Assembly: GCF_002585305.1 (NCBI RefSeq)
Contig: NZ_NUNF01000025.1
Location: 1-56,400, forward strand
Source: Bacillus sp. AFS037270
Lineage (GTDB): Bacteria; Bacillota; Bacilli; Bacillales_B; DSM-18226
Reading direction: 5' to 3'
Length of the DNA: 56,400 nt
Shown here: in pieces, positions 9,670-24,118 of the stretch
Numbering within the stretch: position 1 is the first letter of the stretch
Layout: the number at the start of each line of letters is the position of its first letter
The notes under the pieces: generated by a model
The model's database searches: none
Seen by the model: only the letters and a program-made list of their open reading frames with translations
What the model was told of the DNA's origin: nothing
Made by a program: the position numbers and the translations under genes

Positions 9670-10035
9670 TTACTTCTTCTTGTTCGCAACAGTCTTACGA
9701 GGACCTTTGCGAGTACGAGCGTTGTTTTTCGTATTTTGTCCACGAACCGGTAAACCACGACGATGACGTAATCCGCGGTAGCAGCCAATTTCCATTAAAC
9801 GCTTAATGTTAAGAGAAATTTCACGGCGAAGATCACCCTCGACTTTTAATTTGTCGATGATGTCACGGATTTTATTTAATTCATCTTCAGTTAAATCACG
9901 TACACGAGTATTTTCAGAAACACCAGCTTCAGCCAATACTTTTTGTGCAGTAGCTTTACCAATACCATAAATGTAAGTCAAAGAGATAACTACACGTTTT
10001 TCACGTGGAATATCTACACCAGCAATACGTGCCAT
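9670..10035 (-). CDS. rpsM: 30S ribosomal protein S13
   Basis: 121-residue S13, starting [15 protein letters not shown], with the GIG(K)ATA motif and the conserved [14 protein letters not shown] segment. It contacts the P-site tRNA and the large subunit through bridge B1. It follows rpmJ by 21 bases. Confidence 0.98.
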   Translation of the reverse strand: MARIAGVDIPREKRVVISLTYIYGIGKATAQKVLAEAGVSENTRVRDLTEDELNKIRDIIDKLKVEGDLRREISLNIKRLMEIGCYRGLRHRRGLPVRGQNTKNNARTRKGPRKTVANKKK

Positions 10036-10056
10036 AATGAGCGCACCTCCTTAAAA

Positions 10057-10212
<156 letters not shown>

Positions 10213-10431
10213 TTATTTGAAGCGGTAGGTAATTCTTCCGCGTGTTAAGTCATATGGAGAAAGCTCAACTGTTACTTTGTCACCAGGAAGAATTCGAATA
10301 AAATGCATACGAATTTTACCGGAAACATGAGCCAGCACTGTATGACCATTTTCTAATTCTACCTTAAACATCGCATTTGGCAAAGTTTCAAGTACTTTAC
10401 CTTCAATTTCAATAACATCGTCTTTGGCCAT
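10213..10431 (-). CDS. infA: Translation initiation factor IF-1
   Basis: 72-residue OB-fold protein starting [11 protein letters not shown] and ending RGRITYRFK. It occupies the 30S A site during initiation. I chose the ATG at 10429-10431 (GGGAG 8 bases upstream) over one eight codons earlier. In relatives infA follows map and a KOW-domain gene; here it follows adk directly across a 277-base spacer that holds a map relic and a candidate promoter. Confidence 0.97.
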   Translation of the reverse strand: MAKDDVIEIEGKVLETLPNAMFKVELENGHTVLAHVSGKIRMHFIRILPGDKVTVELSPYDLTRGRITYRFK

Positions 10432-10514
10432 CGTCTCGTCTCCCTTCTTCATCAAAAATAGTGTTCGAAAATGTATTGCAAACCTATCAATCGTACAACA
10501 ATAGCAACCTTATA

Positions 10515-10543
10515 ATATTACCATATTGTTCGTCTTCTGTCCG
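10515..10543 (-). promoter_or_regulatory. Candidate promoter of infA-rpmJ-rpsM-rpsK-rpoA-rplQ
   Basis: An extended -10 (TGG then TAATAT at 10515-10520) lies 17 bases from a partial -35, CGGACA (10538-10543). It is about 85 bases upstream of infA. This could drive the alpha cluster separately from the S10-spc transcript. Confidence 0.45.
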
Positions 10544-10576
10544 CAAGTTTTTTTCTACATATGCAAGAATAAGTAA

Positions 10577-10632
10577 TTCCTCATGTAAGTCTTGCCCAAC
10601 TCTCGGTTCTACATACTCAATACTATAGAAAA
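10577..10632 (-). pseudogene. Relic of a methionine aminopeptidase gene (map)
   Basis: On the - strand one frame reads YSIEYVEPRVGQDLHEE. This aligns with the FSVVREYVGHGVGQDLHED region of Bacillus-type methionine aminopeptidase: EYV and VGQDLHE are identical, while the metal-site His of YVGHG is lost. No start, no other map segment and no long open frame remain. The position, between adk and infA, is exactly where intact map lies in relatives, which makes chance similarity unlikely. Confidence 0.7.
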
Positions 10633-10708
10633 GCTATTTTCTAGCACATACCTTTGAAGCTATTGGAAGAGTTATCGAGAGTCGCTCGCACGGTTATAAC
10701 ATTGACCA

Positions 10709-11389
<681 letters not shown>

Positions 11390-11414
11390 TCAGGGGCCAA
11401 AGGGTCCCTAAAAC

Positions 11415-12710
11415 CTATTTTATAAAGCCTTTATAATGACGTTTAACAAGTTGAGCCTCAAGCTGTTTATACGTATCGAGGGCAACGCCGACAACGATCA
11501 ACAGACTTGTTCCACCAATTTGAGCCGATTGCGGTAAATTCGCTAATTTTATAAAAATAGTTGGAAGAATCGCAATAATGGTTAGGAAAATAGCACCAAC
11601 AAAGGTTAAACGGTATAAGACGCGAGTTAAGTATTCCTGCGTACTCTTTCCTGGTCGAATACCAGGAATATAGCCGCTCTGCTTTTGTAAGTTTTCCGCT
11701 GCTTGTTCAGGGTTAACTTGAATAAAAGCATAGAAATAAGTGAACGCGATAATTAATATAGCATATAACGTCATCCCAATAGGATGAGTATAATCAAGGT
11801 TTTTTGTAATCCAGAGCGTTACATCATTTGTTGGAAAAAATGATGCGATTGTTCTTGGCGTTACAATAAATGAAACCGCAAAGATAACTGGGATAACACC
11901 CGCAGCGTTAACCTTTAACGGCATATGTGTGGACTGTCCGCCAACAGGATTACGTCCTGCAACCATACGTTTTGCATATTGAATTGGTATTTTACGATTG
12001 GCTTGTTGAATGAAAATAACACCAACAACAATAGCGATAATCGCAATAACGATTAGGACAACCGTCACAATACGTAAGAATAATGCTTCACCGGCATTCT
12101 CAAACTGTTGAACATAAATCTGATTAACAGTGGACGGGATCCCAGCAGCAATCCCCGCAAAGATGATAATGGAAATTCCATTTCCAACACCCTTTTCAGT
12201 AATTTGCTCACCAAGCCACATTAAAAATGATGTTCCGGCAGTTAATGTAACAGCAATTAATAAATACGTACCGATACCTGGATTCTCTATCAATTGTCCG
12301 CTGGCTAGGTTATTAAACCCGTAGGACATACCTAATGCTTGGATAAATCCAAGCACAACAGTAAAGTATCGAGTAATCTGAGCAATCTTACGACGGCCCG
12401 CTTCACCTTGCTTGGACCATTCCGTGAATTTTGGAACTACGTCCATTTGTAAAAGCTGAATGATAATCGAAGCAGTGATATACGGCATAATACCCATTGC
12501 AAAGATGGAGAATTGTTTTAATGCTCCACCTCCGAAGGTATTAAGGATACCGAAAACACTAAGCTTATCTTGATTAGCAAGAACATCAGCATTTACGTTC
12601 GGTACTGGAATAAATGTACCTAGTCGAAAAACGACTAACATCAAAAGCGTGAATACTATTTTACGTCTTATCTCACCCACGCGCATAAAATTGGAGATTG
12701 TCTGGAACAT
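11415..12710 (-). CDS. secY: Preprotein translocase subunit SecY
   Basis: 431 residues with ten predicted membrane segments, forming the protein-conducting channel with SecE (encoded at 39430-39612) and SecG. The conserved plug and first loop area (FGGGALKQFSIFAMGIMPYI) and the cytoplasmic loop NPVGGQSTHMPLKVN are intact. The start ATG overlaps the rplO stop by one base (TAATG). Confidence 0.98.
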   Translation of the reverse strand: MFQTISNFMRVGEIRRKIVFTLLMLVVFRLGTFIPVPNVNADVLANQDKLSVFGILNTFGGGALKQFSIFAMGIMPYITASIIIQLLQMDVVPKFTEWSKQGEAGRRKIAQITRYFTVVLGFIQALGMSYGFNNLASGQLIENPGIGTYLLIAVTLTAGTSFLMWLGEQITEKGVGNGISIIIFAGIAAGIPSTVNQIYVQQFENAGEALFLRIVTVVLIVIAIIAIVVGVIFIQQANRKIPIQYAKRMVAGRNPVGGQSTHMPLKVNAAGVIPVIFAVSFIVTPRTIASFFPTNDVTLWITKNLDYTHPIGMTLYAILIIAFTYFYAFIQVNPEQAAENLQKQSGYIPGIRPGKSTQEYLTRVLYRLTFVGAIFLTIIAILPTIFIKLANLPQSAQIGGTSLLIVVGVALDTYKQLEAQLVKRHYKGFIK

Positions 12711-13150
12711 TAGATCACCTCAGTAGTTCCACCAGCAGCTTCGATAGCTTCCTTAGCAGCAGAGGAGAATTTGTGAGCTTTAACAGTCAACTTTTTCTCT
12801 ACGTTCCCTTTAGCAAGAATTTTAATCCCCGCTTTTTCGTTACTTACAACGCCTGTTTCGATAAGAAGTTCTGGAGTAACTTCTGTACCTTCTTCAAAGC
12901 GATTTAAAGCATCAAGATTGACAACAGCATATTCTTTGCGGCTGATATTGGTAAAACCACGTTTTGGTAAACGACGGAATAAAGGTGTTTGACCACCTTC
13001 GAAACCTAAGCGCACACCGCCGCCAGAACGAGCGTTTTGACCTTTATGACCTTTACCTGCTGTTTTACCTTGACCAGAACCGATACCACGGCCTAAACGC
13101 TTGCGCTCTTGACGTGAACCTTCTGCAGGTTTTAATTCATGAAGTTTCAT
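12710..13150 (-). CDS. rplO: 50S ribosomal protein L15
   Basis: 146-residue L15 with the Gly/Arg-rich N-terminal half ([19 protein letters not shown]) that threads into 23S rRNA, followed by a compact domain. It joins rpmD 32 bases upstream and is coupled to secY through the overlapping stop and start. Confidence 0.98.
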   Translation of the reverse strand: MKLHELKPAEGSRQERKRLGRGIGSGQGKTAGKGHKGQNARSGGGVRLGFEGGQTPLFRRLPKRGFTNISRKEYAVVNLDALNRFEEGTEVTPELLIETGVVSNEKAGIKILAKGNVEKKLTVKAHKFSSAAKEAIEAAGGTTEVI

Positions 13151-13182
13151 ATTGGCACCTCCTTATGAAAGAAAACAATTAA

Positions 13183-13362
13183 TTATTGTTCTTTAACTGT
13201 TACAAGGTGAGCAACTTTATTGATCATACCACGGATAGCAGCATTATCTTGATGCTCAACTGTTTGATTTAATTTACGCAAACCTAGCGCTTTAACTGTC
13301 TCACGTTGGTCCTCAGGGCGACCAATTACGCTTCGGTTGAGGGTAATTAAAAGTTTCGCCAT
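13183..13362 (-). CDS. rpmD: 50S ribosomal protein L30
   Basis: 59 residues, read from the sequence as starting [14 protein letters not shown] and ending HLVTVKEQ. It matches the short bacterial L30 with the [14 protein letters not shown] segment. It fits the normal rpsE-rpmD-rplO order, and GGGGGG/GGAAAT ribosome-site sequence precedes the ATG at 13360-13362. Confidence 0.96.
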   Translation of the reverse strand: MAKLLITLNRSVIGRPEDQRETVKALGLRKLNQTVEHQDNAAIRGMINKVAHLVTVKEQ

Positions 13363-13375
13363 TTGATTTCCCCCC

Positions 13376-13897
<522 letters not shown>

Positions 13898-13900
13898 CTA

Positions 13901-14263
13901 TTAAAATTGTAAGCCGTTTGCGCGAGCTGCATCAGCTAATGCTTGCACACGTCCGTGATATAGGTATCCCCCACGGTCAAAGACAACAGCAGTGATACCT
14001 TTTTCAACCGCACGTTTAGCGACTAATTCTCCGACCTTTTGTGCAGCTTCAAGATTACTTGTAGATTCAAGACCGAAATCTTTTTCTATTGTAGAAGCAC
14101 TTGCTAAAGTGACTCCATTCATGTCATCGATTAATTGAGCATAAATGTGTTTATTTGAACGGTACACATTTAGACGTGGACGAGCAGAAGTACCGCTAAG
14201 TTTCGCACGAACACGAGCGTGTCTTTTCTTGCGAGTAGCGTTCTTATCTTGCTTCGTAATCAT
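13901..14263 (-). CDS. rplR: 50S ribosomal protein L18
   Basis: 120-residue L18, which binds 5S rRNA together with L5 (rplE, same operon). It has the basic N-terminus ([19 protein letters not shown]) and ends [18 protein letters not shown] precedes the ATG. Confidence 0.98.
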   Translation of the reverse strand: MITKQDKNATRKKRHARVRAKLSGTSARPRLNVYRSNKHIYAQLIDDMNGVTLASASTIEKDFGLESTSNLEAAQKVGELVAKRAVEKGITAVVFDRGGYLYHGRVQALADAARANGLQF

Positions 14264-14295
14264 TTACGTCACTCCTTTCGTTTACTTATGCGGCA

Positions 14296-14832
14296 TTACT
14301 TACCGGTTTTACCCTCTTTACGACGGACGAATTCGCCTTCGTAACGGATTCCTTTGCCTTTGTATGGCTCTGGAGGACGAACTTGACGGATATTGGCTGC
14401 TAATGCACCAACACGTTCTTTGTCAGTACCTTTAATAACGATTTTTGTATTAGCAGGTACTTCGATTTCAAGGCCAGCTTCAGGTTCAATTTCAACCGGA
14501 TGTGAGTAACCAACGTTTAATACAAGCTTGTTACCTTGCTTTTGAGCACGGTAACCAACCCCGATTAATTCTAAGCCTCTTGTGAAGCCAGTAGAAACAC
14601 CTTCAACCATATTAGCGATCACAGCGCGAGTTGTACCATGTAATGCGCGGTGTTCTTTCACGTCAGAAGGACGAGTAATTGTTACAGTGTTTTCTTCTAC
14701 GCTAATTGCTATATCAGGATTAAAAGTACGAGTAAGTTCGCCTTTAGGTCCTTTAACTGTTACAGTATTGTTGTTTAATGTAACCGTAACTCCTGCTGGA
14801 ATTTCGATTGGTTTTTTTCCTACGCGAGACAT
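14296..14832 (-). CDS. rplF: 50S ribosomal protein L6
   Basis: 178-residue L6 made of two similar domains, with the C-terminal [23 protein letters not shown] segment that contacts 23S rRNA near the factor-binding site. It lies between rpsH and rplR, as in all spc operons. Confidence 0.98.
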   Translation of the reverse strand: MSRVGKKPIEIPAGVTVTLNNNTVTVKGPKGELTRTFNPDIAISVEENTVTITRPSDVKEHRALHGTTRAVIANMVEGVSTGFTRGLELIGVGYRAQKQGNKLVLNVGYSHPVEIEPEAGLEIEVPANTKIVIKGTDKERVGALAANIRQVRPPEPYKGKGIRYEGEFVRRKEGKTGK

Positions 14833-14862
14833 TTAGTGCACCTCCATTCATTCAAAAACTGA

Positions 14863-15500
<638 letters not shown>

Positions 15501-16040
15501 TTACTTTTGGAATGGCATTCCAAATTGAGTTAAAAGTTCACGAGATTCTTCATCAGTGTTTGCAGTCGTTACGATAACGATATCCATACCACGAACTTTG
15601 CTTACTTTATCGTAATCAATTTCAGGGAAGATTAATTGTTCTTTAATACCTAAAGTGTAGTTACCGCGACCATCAAATGCTTTCTTAGAAACACCACGGA
15701 AGTCACGTACACGAGGTAAAGAAACGGAAACTAATTTATCCAAGAATTCGTACATGCGCTCACCGCGAAGTGTAACCTTTGCACCGATTGGCATACCTTC
15801 ACGAAGACGGAAACCAGCGATAGATTTTTTCGCACGAGTTACAACAGGTTTTTGACCAGTAATAGTTGCTAGCTCTTCAACAGCATTGTCTAATGCTTTA
15901 GCATTTGCAACTGCGTCACCTACACCCATGTTGATCACGATTTTCTCAAGTTTTGGTACTTCCATAACTGATTTATAGTTGAACTTGCTCATTAGAGCAG
16001 GTGTTACTTCTTTAACAAATTTTTCTTTTAGGCGGTTCAT
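15501..16040 (-). CDS. rplE: 50S ribosomal protein L5
   Basis: 179-residue L5, starting [20 protein letters not shown]. It binds 5S rRNA and contacts P-site tRNA and S13. The conserved [12 protein letters not shown] and [26 protein letters not shown] regions are intact. It lies 26 bases after rplX. Confidence 0.98.
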   Translation of the reverse strand: MNRLKEKFVKEVTPALMSKFNYKSVMEVPKLEKIVINMGVGDAVANAKALDNAVEELATITGQKPVVTRAKKSIAGFRLREGMPIGAKVTLRGERMYEFLDKLVSVSLPRVRDFRGVSKKAFDGRGNYTLGIKEQLIFPEIDYDKVSKVRGMDIVIVTTANTDEESRELLTQFGMPFQK

Positions 16041-16066
16041 TCATTGTACCTCCCTTCTTTTTTAAA

Positions 16067-16375
16067 CTATTTATCTAATACTTCACCGGATTTTGCTACG
16101 CGTACTTTTTTGCCATCAACCGTTGTGTAACCTACACGAGTTGGGTTACCTGTTTTAGGATCGATAGGCATAACATTTGATACATGGATTGGAGCCTCAA
16201 AGCTGACAATTCCGCCTTGTGGATTCACTTGAGAAGGCTTAGAGTGTTTCTTAACGATGTTTACACCTTCGACAAGAACACGGCTTTCTTTAGGATAAGC
16301 AGCAAGAACTACTCCTGTTTTGCCTTTATCCTTACCAGAGATCACTCTGACCTTATCACCTTTTTTAACATGCAT
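16067..16375 (-). CDS. rplX: 50S ribosomal protein L24
   Basis: 102-residue L24 with an N-terminal KOW motif ([19 protein letters not shown]), an assembly initiator protein of the large subunit. I placed the start at the ATG at 16373-16375, giving MHVKKGD as in relatives and GGAGG 9 to 10 bases upstream; an in-frame ATG eight codons earlier overlaps that ribosome site. Confidence 0.97.
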   Translation of the reverse strand: MHVKKGDKVRVISGKDKGKTGVVLAAYPKESRVLVEGVNIVKKHSKPSQVNPQGGIVSFEAPIHVSNVMPIDPKTGNPTRVGYTTVDGKKVRVAKSGEVLDK

Positions 16376-16411
16376 CCGTAAGCACCTCCTTAAAGGCAAT
16401 TTGGATTTAAA

Positions 16412-16807
<396 letters not shown>

Positions 16808-16819
16808 TTATCCGAACAA

Positions 16820-17083
16820 TTAAATAATAACTGCTTTTTCTACGATTTCAACTAAACGGAAACGTTTAGTAGCTGAAAGTGGGCGAGTTTCCATGATGCG
16901 TACAACATCGCCGATTTTTGCTTCGTTTTGCTCATCATGAGCCTTAAACTTTTTAGAGTATTTCACGCGTTTACCGTATAAAGGATGCTTTTTATGTGTT
17001 TCTACTAGAACAGTAACGGTTTTATCCATTTTGTCAGAAACAACGCGTCCAGTGTAAACTTTGCGCTGGTTACGTTCACTCAT
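16820..17083 (-). CDS. rpsQ: 30S ribosomal protein S17
   Basis: 87-residue S17 with an OB fold, starting [22 protein letters not shown]. It is a primary 16S rRNA binder of the 5' domain. Spacing to rpmC is 23 bases, and GAGAGGAGG precedes the ATG. Confidence 0.98.
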   Translation of the reverse strand: MSERNQRKVYTGRVVSDKMDKTVTVLVETHKKHPLYGKRVKYSKKFKAHDEQNEAKIGDVVRIMETRPLSATKRFRLVEIVEKAVII

Positions 17084-17106
17084 TGTGTGAACCTCCTCTC
17101 GGATAA

Positions 17107-19031
<1,925 letters not shown>

Positions 19032-19056
19032 GAAGGAACCTCCCTTCGTGACTGTT

Positions 19057-19080
19057 CTACGGTTCTTCTATGAACCGTAG
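19057..19080 (-). other. Perfect hairpin between rplB and rpsS
   Basis: CTACGGTTC (19057-19065) and GAACCGTAG (19072-19080) form a 9-base-pair stem with a 6-base loop, just upstream of the rpsS ribosome site. There is no T run after it, so it is not a normal terminator; processing or translational control are possible roles. Confidence 0.65.
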
Positions 19081-19091
19081 CTCTAGTCCCG

Positions 19092-20235
<1,144 letters not shown>

Positions 20236-20236
<1 letters not shown>

Positions 20237-20859
20237 TATGCAAGCACCTCCTCTACTTTTTCAACAGCTGCTTTAGTCATGATCAATTTATCATGATTTA
20301 CAACGTCTAATACGTTAATTCCTTCAGCTGTCACAACTGTTACACCAGGGATGTTACGTGCAGACAATGCAACATTCTCATCTAGGTCAGCAGTAACGAT
20401 AAGTGCTTTCTTCTCAACAGAAAGACCACCTAATACTGATTTGAATTCTTTAGTTTTTGGTGCATCGAAAGTTAATGTTTCAAGTACCAAGATATTTTCT
20501 TCTAACACTTTAGATGAAAGTGCAGATTTAATCGCTAAGCGACGTACTTTTTTCGGTAATTTATAGCTATAGCTGCGTGGTGTTGGACCGAATACAGTAC
20601 CACCTCCGCGCCATTGTGGTGAACGGATTGACCCTTGACGAGCACGGCCAGTTCCTTTTTGTCTCCATGGCTTACGGCCACCGCCTGCTACTTCTGAACG
20701 AACTTTAGTTTTATGAGTTCCTTGACGTAAAGAAGCTCTTTGCATAACAATCGCTTCAAATAATACGCTTTGGTTAGGCTCAATACCAAAAACCGCTTCA
20801 TTAAGTTCGATATCACCAACTTGTGAACCGTTTTGGTTTAATAATGCTACTTTAGGCAT
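20236..20859 (-). CDS. rplD: 50S ribosomal protein L4
   Basis: 207-residue L4. The extended loop ([33 protein letters not shown] region around residues 60-90) reaches the exit tunnel and is intact. In enterobacteria L4 controls its own operon; here no such regulation can be inferred. It lies 30 bases after rplC. Confidence 0.98.
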
Positions 20860-20889
20860 TCCTTTGTTCCTCCTTTCTTACAAAGTGAC

Positions 20890-21516
20890 TTATGCTTTAA
20901 CCGCACCTTTGATTTTTAGTAATGCTTTTTTTGCACCTGGTACGTTACCTTTGATTAAAAGTAAGTTGCGTTCTGTATCAACCTTAACGATTTCAAGGTT
21001 TTGAACTGTAACTTGATCTCCACCCATACGGCCAGGTAATAATTTACCTTTGAATACACGGTTTGGAGCAACAGGTCCCATTGAACCAGGACGACGATGA
21101 TAACGTGAACCGTGAGCCATTGGGCCGCGTGATTGTCCGTGGCGTTTGATAACACCTTGGAAACCTTTACCCTTTGAGATTCCTGTTACATCTACGATAT
21201 CTCCTGCAGCGAAAATATCAACTTTGACTTCCTGACCAACTTCAAGTGCTGCTAAGTCATCTCCGCGGAATTCGCGAATGAAGCGCTTAGGAGCAGTATT
21301 TGCTTTCGCAACATGTCCTTTTTCAGGCTTGTTAGCTAACTTCTCACGCTTATCTTCAAAACCTACTTGAACAGCAACATATCCATCGCTATCAACTGAT
21401 TTCTTTTGAAGTACTACGTTTGGAGCTACCTCAACAACAGTTACAGGAATTAAGTTCCCGTTTTCTGCAAATACTTGAGTCATACCAATTTTTCTTCCTA
21501 AGATTCCTTTGGTCAT
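20890..21516 (-). CDS. rplC: 50S ribosomal protein L3
   Basis: 208-residue L3, starting [17 protein letters not shown] chose the ATG at 21514-21516, 8 bases after AGGAGGTG; a GTG three codons upstream lies over that ribosome site. The central finger ([20 protein letters not shown] area), which reaches towards the peptidyl-transferase centre, is present. Confidence 0.97.
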   Translation of the reverse strand: MTKGILGRKIGMTQVFAENGNLIPVTVVEVAPNVVLQKKSVDSDGYVAVQVGFEDKREKLANKPEKGHVAKANTAPKRFIREFRGDDLAALEVGQEVKVDIFAAGDIVDVTGISKGKGFQGVIKRHGQSRGPMAHGSRYHRRPGSMGPVAPNRVFKGKLLPGRMGGDQVTVQNLEIVKVDTERNLLLIKGNVPGAKKALLKIKGAVKA

Positions 21517-21554
21517 GTAAGTCACACCTCCTAATTTTGTAATAGTTTATTTGA

Positions 21555-21997
<443 letters not shown>

Positions 21998-22026
21998 ATT
22001 ATACATAAAACATAAAGCAAACGCAA
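21998..22026 (-). promoter_or_regulatory. Proximal sigma-A promoter of the S10 operon
   Basis: TTGCGT (22021-22026), 17-base spacer, TATAAT (21998-22003). Confidence 0.8.
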
Positions 22027-22075
22027 CAATTATTATGAATTTTTTCTTTATGTTTCTGTCCTGAACACTTTTTCT

Positions 22076-22104
22076 ATTATAGCGGCTGTTATTGTCTTTT
22101 TCAA
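22076..22104 (-). promoter_or_regulatory. Distal sigma-A promoter of the S10 operon
   Basis: TTGAAA (22099-22104), 17-base spacer, TATAAT (22076-22081). It lies 78 bases upstream of the proximal one; both point at rpsJ. Confidence 0.85.
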
Positions 22105-22419
22105 CACTTAATCTAAATCTCCAAAAATCTCCTAATTTTTTTAAAAAAAATGATATATTTAAACGCTAAGCTTTTCTATTCCAATAACTATTTGATTAAA
22201 CAATGTAATTGCAGTTATTGTAAATTCTCAATTATCAAATTAATATTATAGAAGAAAAACGGATATTCTATAATGAATTCTTGAGTTTTTTTTATTACTG
22301 TCATTGTTGTTAAAGCAAGATTCGGGGGAATGTATGTAAGTATTTTTTTGACCAAGTGGGTTAACTTACTCTGGTTTCAGTAATTGAAGGGGTCTTTCAT
22401 TACGATGTGTGGTCCATGT
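22105..22419. other. AT-rich gene-free spacer upstream of the S10 promoters
   Basis: No open frame with coding character. It contains two inverted repeats: ATTATAGAA (22245-22253) with TTCTATAAT (22266-22274), and CAATAACT (22182-22189) with AGTTATTG (22213-22220). They are operator-like in size, but no known regulator motif is recognised. Confidence 0.5.
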
Positions 22420-22725
22420 TTATTGGATAGTTCGGACTCCCTCTGGCTTTTTTTGCATCCTTCCGTCCAAACTTGTTCCGACTTCGGACTCATTTCCTTT
22501 TTTTACGGGCTCCCTGTCCGAACTTAGTGTAACTTCGGATTCCAGCTCGCCTTTTTGCGGCCCCCTGTACGAACATGACACGGCTTTGGACTCCATATCA
22601 ATTTTTAAGTGATCCACTGTCTGAACTTGGTCCAACTTCGGACTCCTTCTTCCTTTTTGAACGGTTCACTGTCTAAACCTAGTCCGACTTCGGACGCCAT
22701 TTTCCTTTTATTCCGTCAATATTAG
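22420..22725. repeat. Degenerate tandem repeat, six copies of 51-52 bp
   Basis: The core TTCGGACTCC recurs at 22431, 22483, 22534, 22585, 22637 and 22689, that is at steps of 52, 51, 51, 52 and 52 bases. Each unit has GTCCGAAC, a variable middle, ACTTCGGACTCC, then a T-rich stretch and a GG/CC-rich end. GTCCGAA and TTCGGAC within a unit are inverted repeats, so each copy could form a hairpin. It lies between tuf and the S10 promoters, where B. subtilis has ybaC. Confidence 0.9.
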
Positions 22726-22756
22726 GTTTTAATTCAACCAGTAAATAAGAATACAT

Positions 22757-22790
22757 AAAAAAAACAGATGGATCGTCATCCATCTGCTTT
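22757..22790 (-). terminator. Intrinsic terminator after tuf
   Basis: CAGATGGAT (22765-22773) pairs perfectly with ATCCATCTG (22778-22786), loop of four, followed on the - strand by eight T. It ends the str operon. Confidence 0.92.
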
Positions 22791-22800
22791 TATAGAGTTA

Positions 22801-23988
22801 TTACTCTTGAATAGTTGTGATTGAACCTGAACCTACAGTACGTCCGCCTTCACGAATAGAGAACTTTGTTCCTTCTTCGATCGCAACTGGAGCGATAAGT
22901 TCAACAGTCATTTCGATATGGTCGCCAGGCATTACCATTTCAGTACCTTCTGGTAGGTTACAGATACCAGTAATATCAGAAGTACGGAAATAGAATTGTG
23001 GACGATAGTTTGTGAAGAATGGAGTATGACGTCCACCTTCTTCTTTAGATAATACGTAAACTTGTGCTTTGAACTTTGTGTGTGGAGTGATTGATTTTGG
23101 CTTAGCCAAAACTTGTCCACGCTCGATTTCTTCACGTGCTACACCACGAAGAAGGGCACCAATGTTGTCACCAGCTTCAGCGAAATCAAGAAGCTTACGG
23201 AACATTTCTACACCTGTTACAGTAGTAGATTTTGGCTCTTCAGTGAAACCAACGATTTCAACAACGTCACCAACTTTAACTACACCACGCTCAACACGTC
23301 CTGTAGCAACTGTTCCACGACCAGTGATTGAGAATACATCCTCAACTGGCATCATGAAAGGCTTATCAGTGTCGCGAGTTGGAGTTGGGATGAACTCGTC
23401 AACAGCAGCCATTAATTCTAGAACTTTTTCTTCCCAAGCAGCTTCGCCTTCTAAAGCTTTAAGGGCAGAACCTTTGATAACTGGAGTGTCATCGCCAGGG
23501 AAATCGTATTCTGTTAATAGATCACGGATTTCCATTTCTACTAACTCAAGAAGTTCTTCGTCGTCAACCATATCACACTTGTTCATAAATACAACAAGGT
23601 AAGGTACGCCTACCTGACGAGAAAGAAGGATGTGCTCACGAGTTTGTGGCATCGGGCCATCAGTTGCAGATACAACTAGGATACCGCCGTCCATTTGCGC
23701 AGCACCAGTGATCATGTTTTTAACATAGTCAGCGTGTCCTGGGCAATCAACGTGTGCATAGTGACGAAGATCTGTTTCATACTCAACGTGTGCAGTAGAG
23801 ATTGTGATACCACGTTCTTTTTCTTCTGGTGCACCATCGATTTGATCGTATGCACGAGCTTCTGCTTTACCAGATTTAGCAAGTACAGAAGTGATTGCAG
23901 CAGTTAAAGTAGTTTTACCATGGTCAACGTGTCCGATTGTACCAATGTTAACGTGTGGCTTAGAACGGTCGAATTTAGCTTTTGCCAT
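22801..23988 (-). CDS. tuf: Elongation factor Tu
   Basis: 395-residue GTPase that delivers aminoacyl-tRNA. G1 GHVDHGKTT (19-27), switch I around [14 protein letters not shown]3 [10 protein letters not shown]4 NKCD and the C-terminal beta-barrel domains are all intact. It is the last gene of the rplGB-rpsL-rpsG-fusA-tuf cluster and follows fusA across 130 bases with a long hairpin; no second tuf is in the window. Confidence 0.99.
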   Translation of the reverse strand: MAKAKFDRSKPHVNIGTIGHVDHGKTTLTAAITSVLAKSGKAEARAYDQIDGAPEEKERGITISTAHVEYETDLRHYAHVDCPGHADYVKNMITGAAQMDGGILVVSATDGPMPQTREHILLSRQVGVPYLVVFMNKCDMVDDEELLELVEMEIRDLLTEYDFPGDDTPVIKGSALKALEGEAAWEEKVLELMAAVDEFIPTPTRDTDKPFMMPVEDVFSITGRGTVATGRVERGVVKVGDVVEIVGFTEEPKSTTVTGVEMFRKLLDFAEAGDNIGALLRGVAREEIERGQVLAKPKSITPHTKFKAQVYVLSKEEGGRHTPFFTNYRPQFYFRTSDITGICNLPEGTEMVMPGDHIEMTVELIAPVAIEEGTKFSIREGGRTVGSGSITTIQE

Positions 23989-24036
23989 TTGGAAAATCCT
24001 CCTTTGGATTATAAGGTTTTAAGTATATTTTTAAGT

Positions 24037-24074
24037 GGAAACTGTTCAATTGCTAACCAATTTTAACAGTTTCC
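24037..24074 (-). other. Long stem-loop in the fusA-tuf spacer
   Basis: GGAAACTGTT (24037-24046) pairs with AACAGTTTCC (24065-24074), with an inner AATTG/CAATT extension around a CTAAC loop. No T run follows on the - strand, so it is not a simple terminator; it could stabilise or set the 5' end of a separate tuf mRNA. Confidence 0.65.
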
Positions 24075-24118
24075 ATTCTTACATAAGTAGTTATACTTTA
24101 AATAAAGGTGAAAATCAA

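Noticed and set aside
22409..22635. Short open frames on both strands across the repeat region
   Set aside because: They are made of the tandem repeat, differ in every unit, have no ribosome sites and read as low-complexity peptides.
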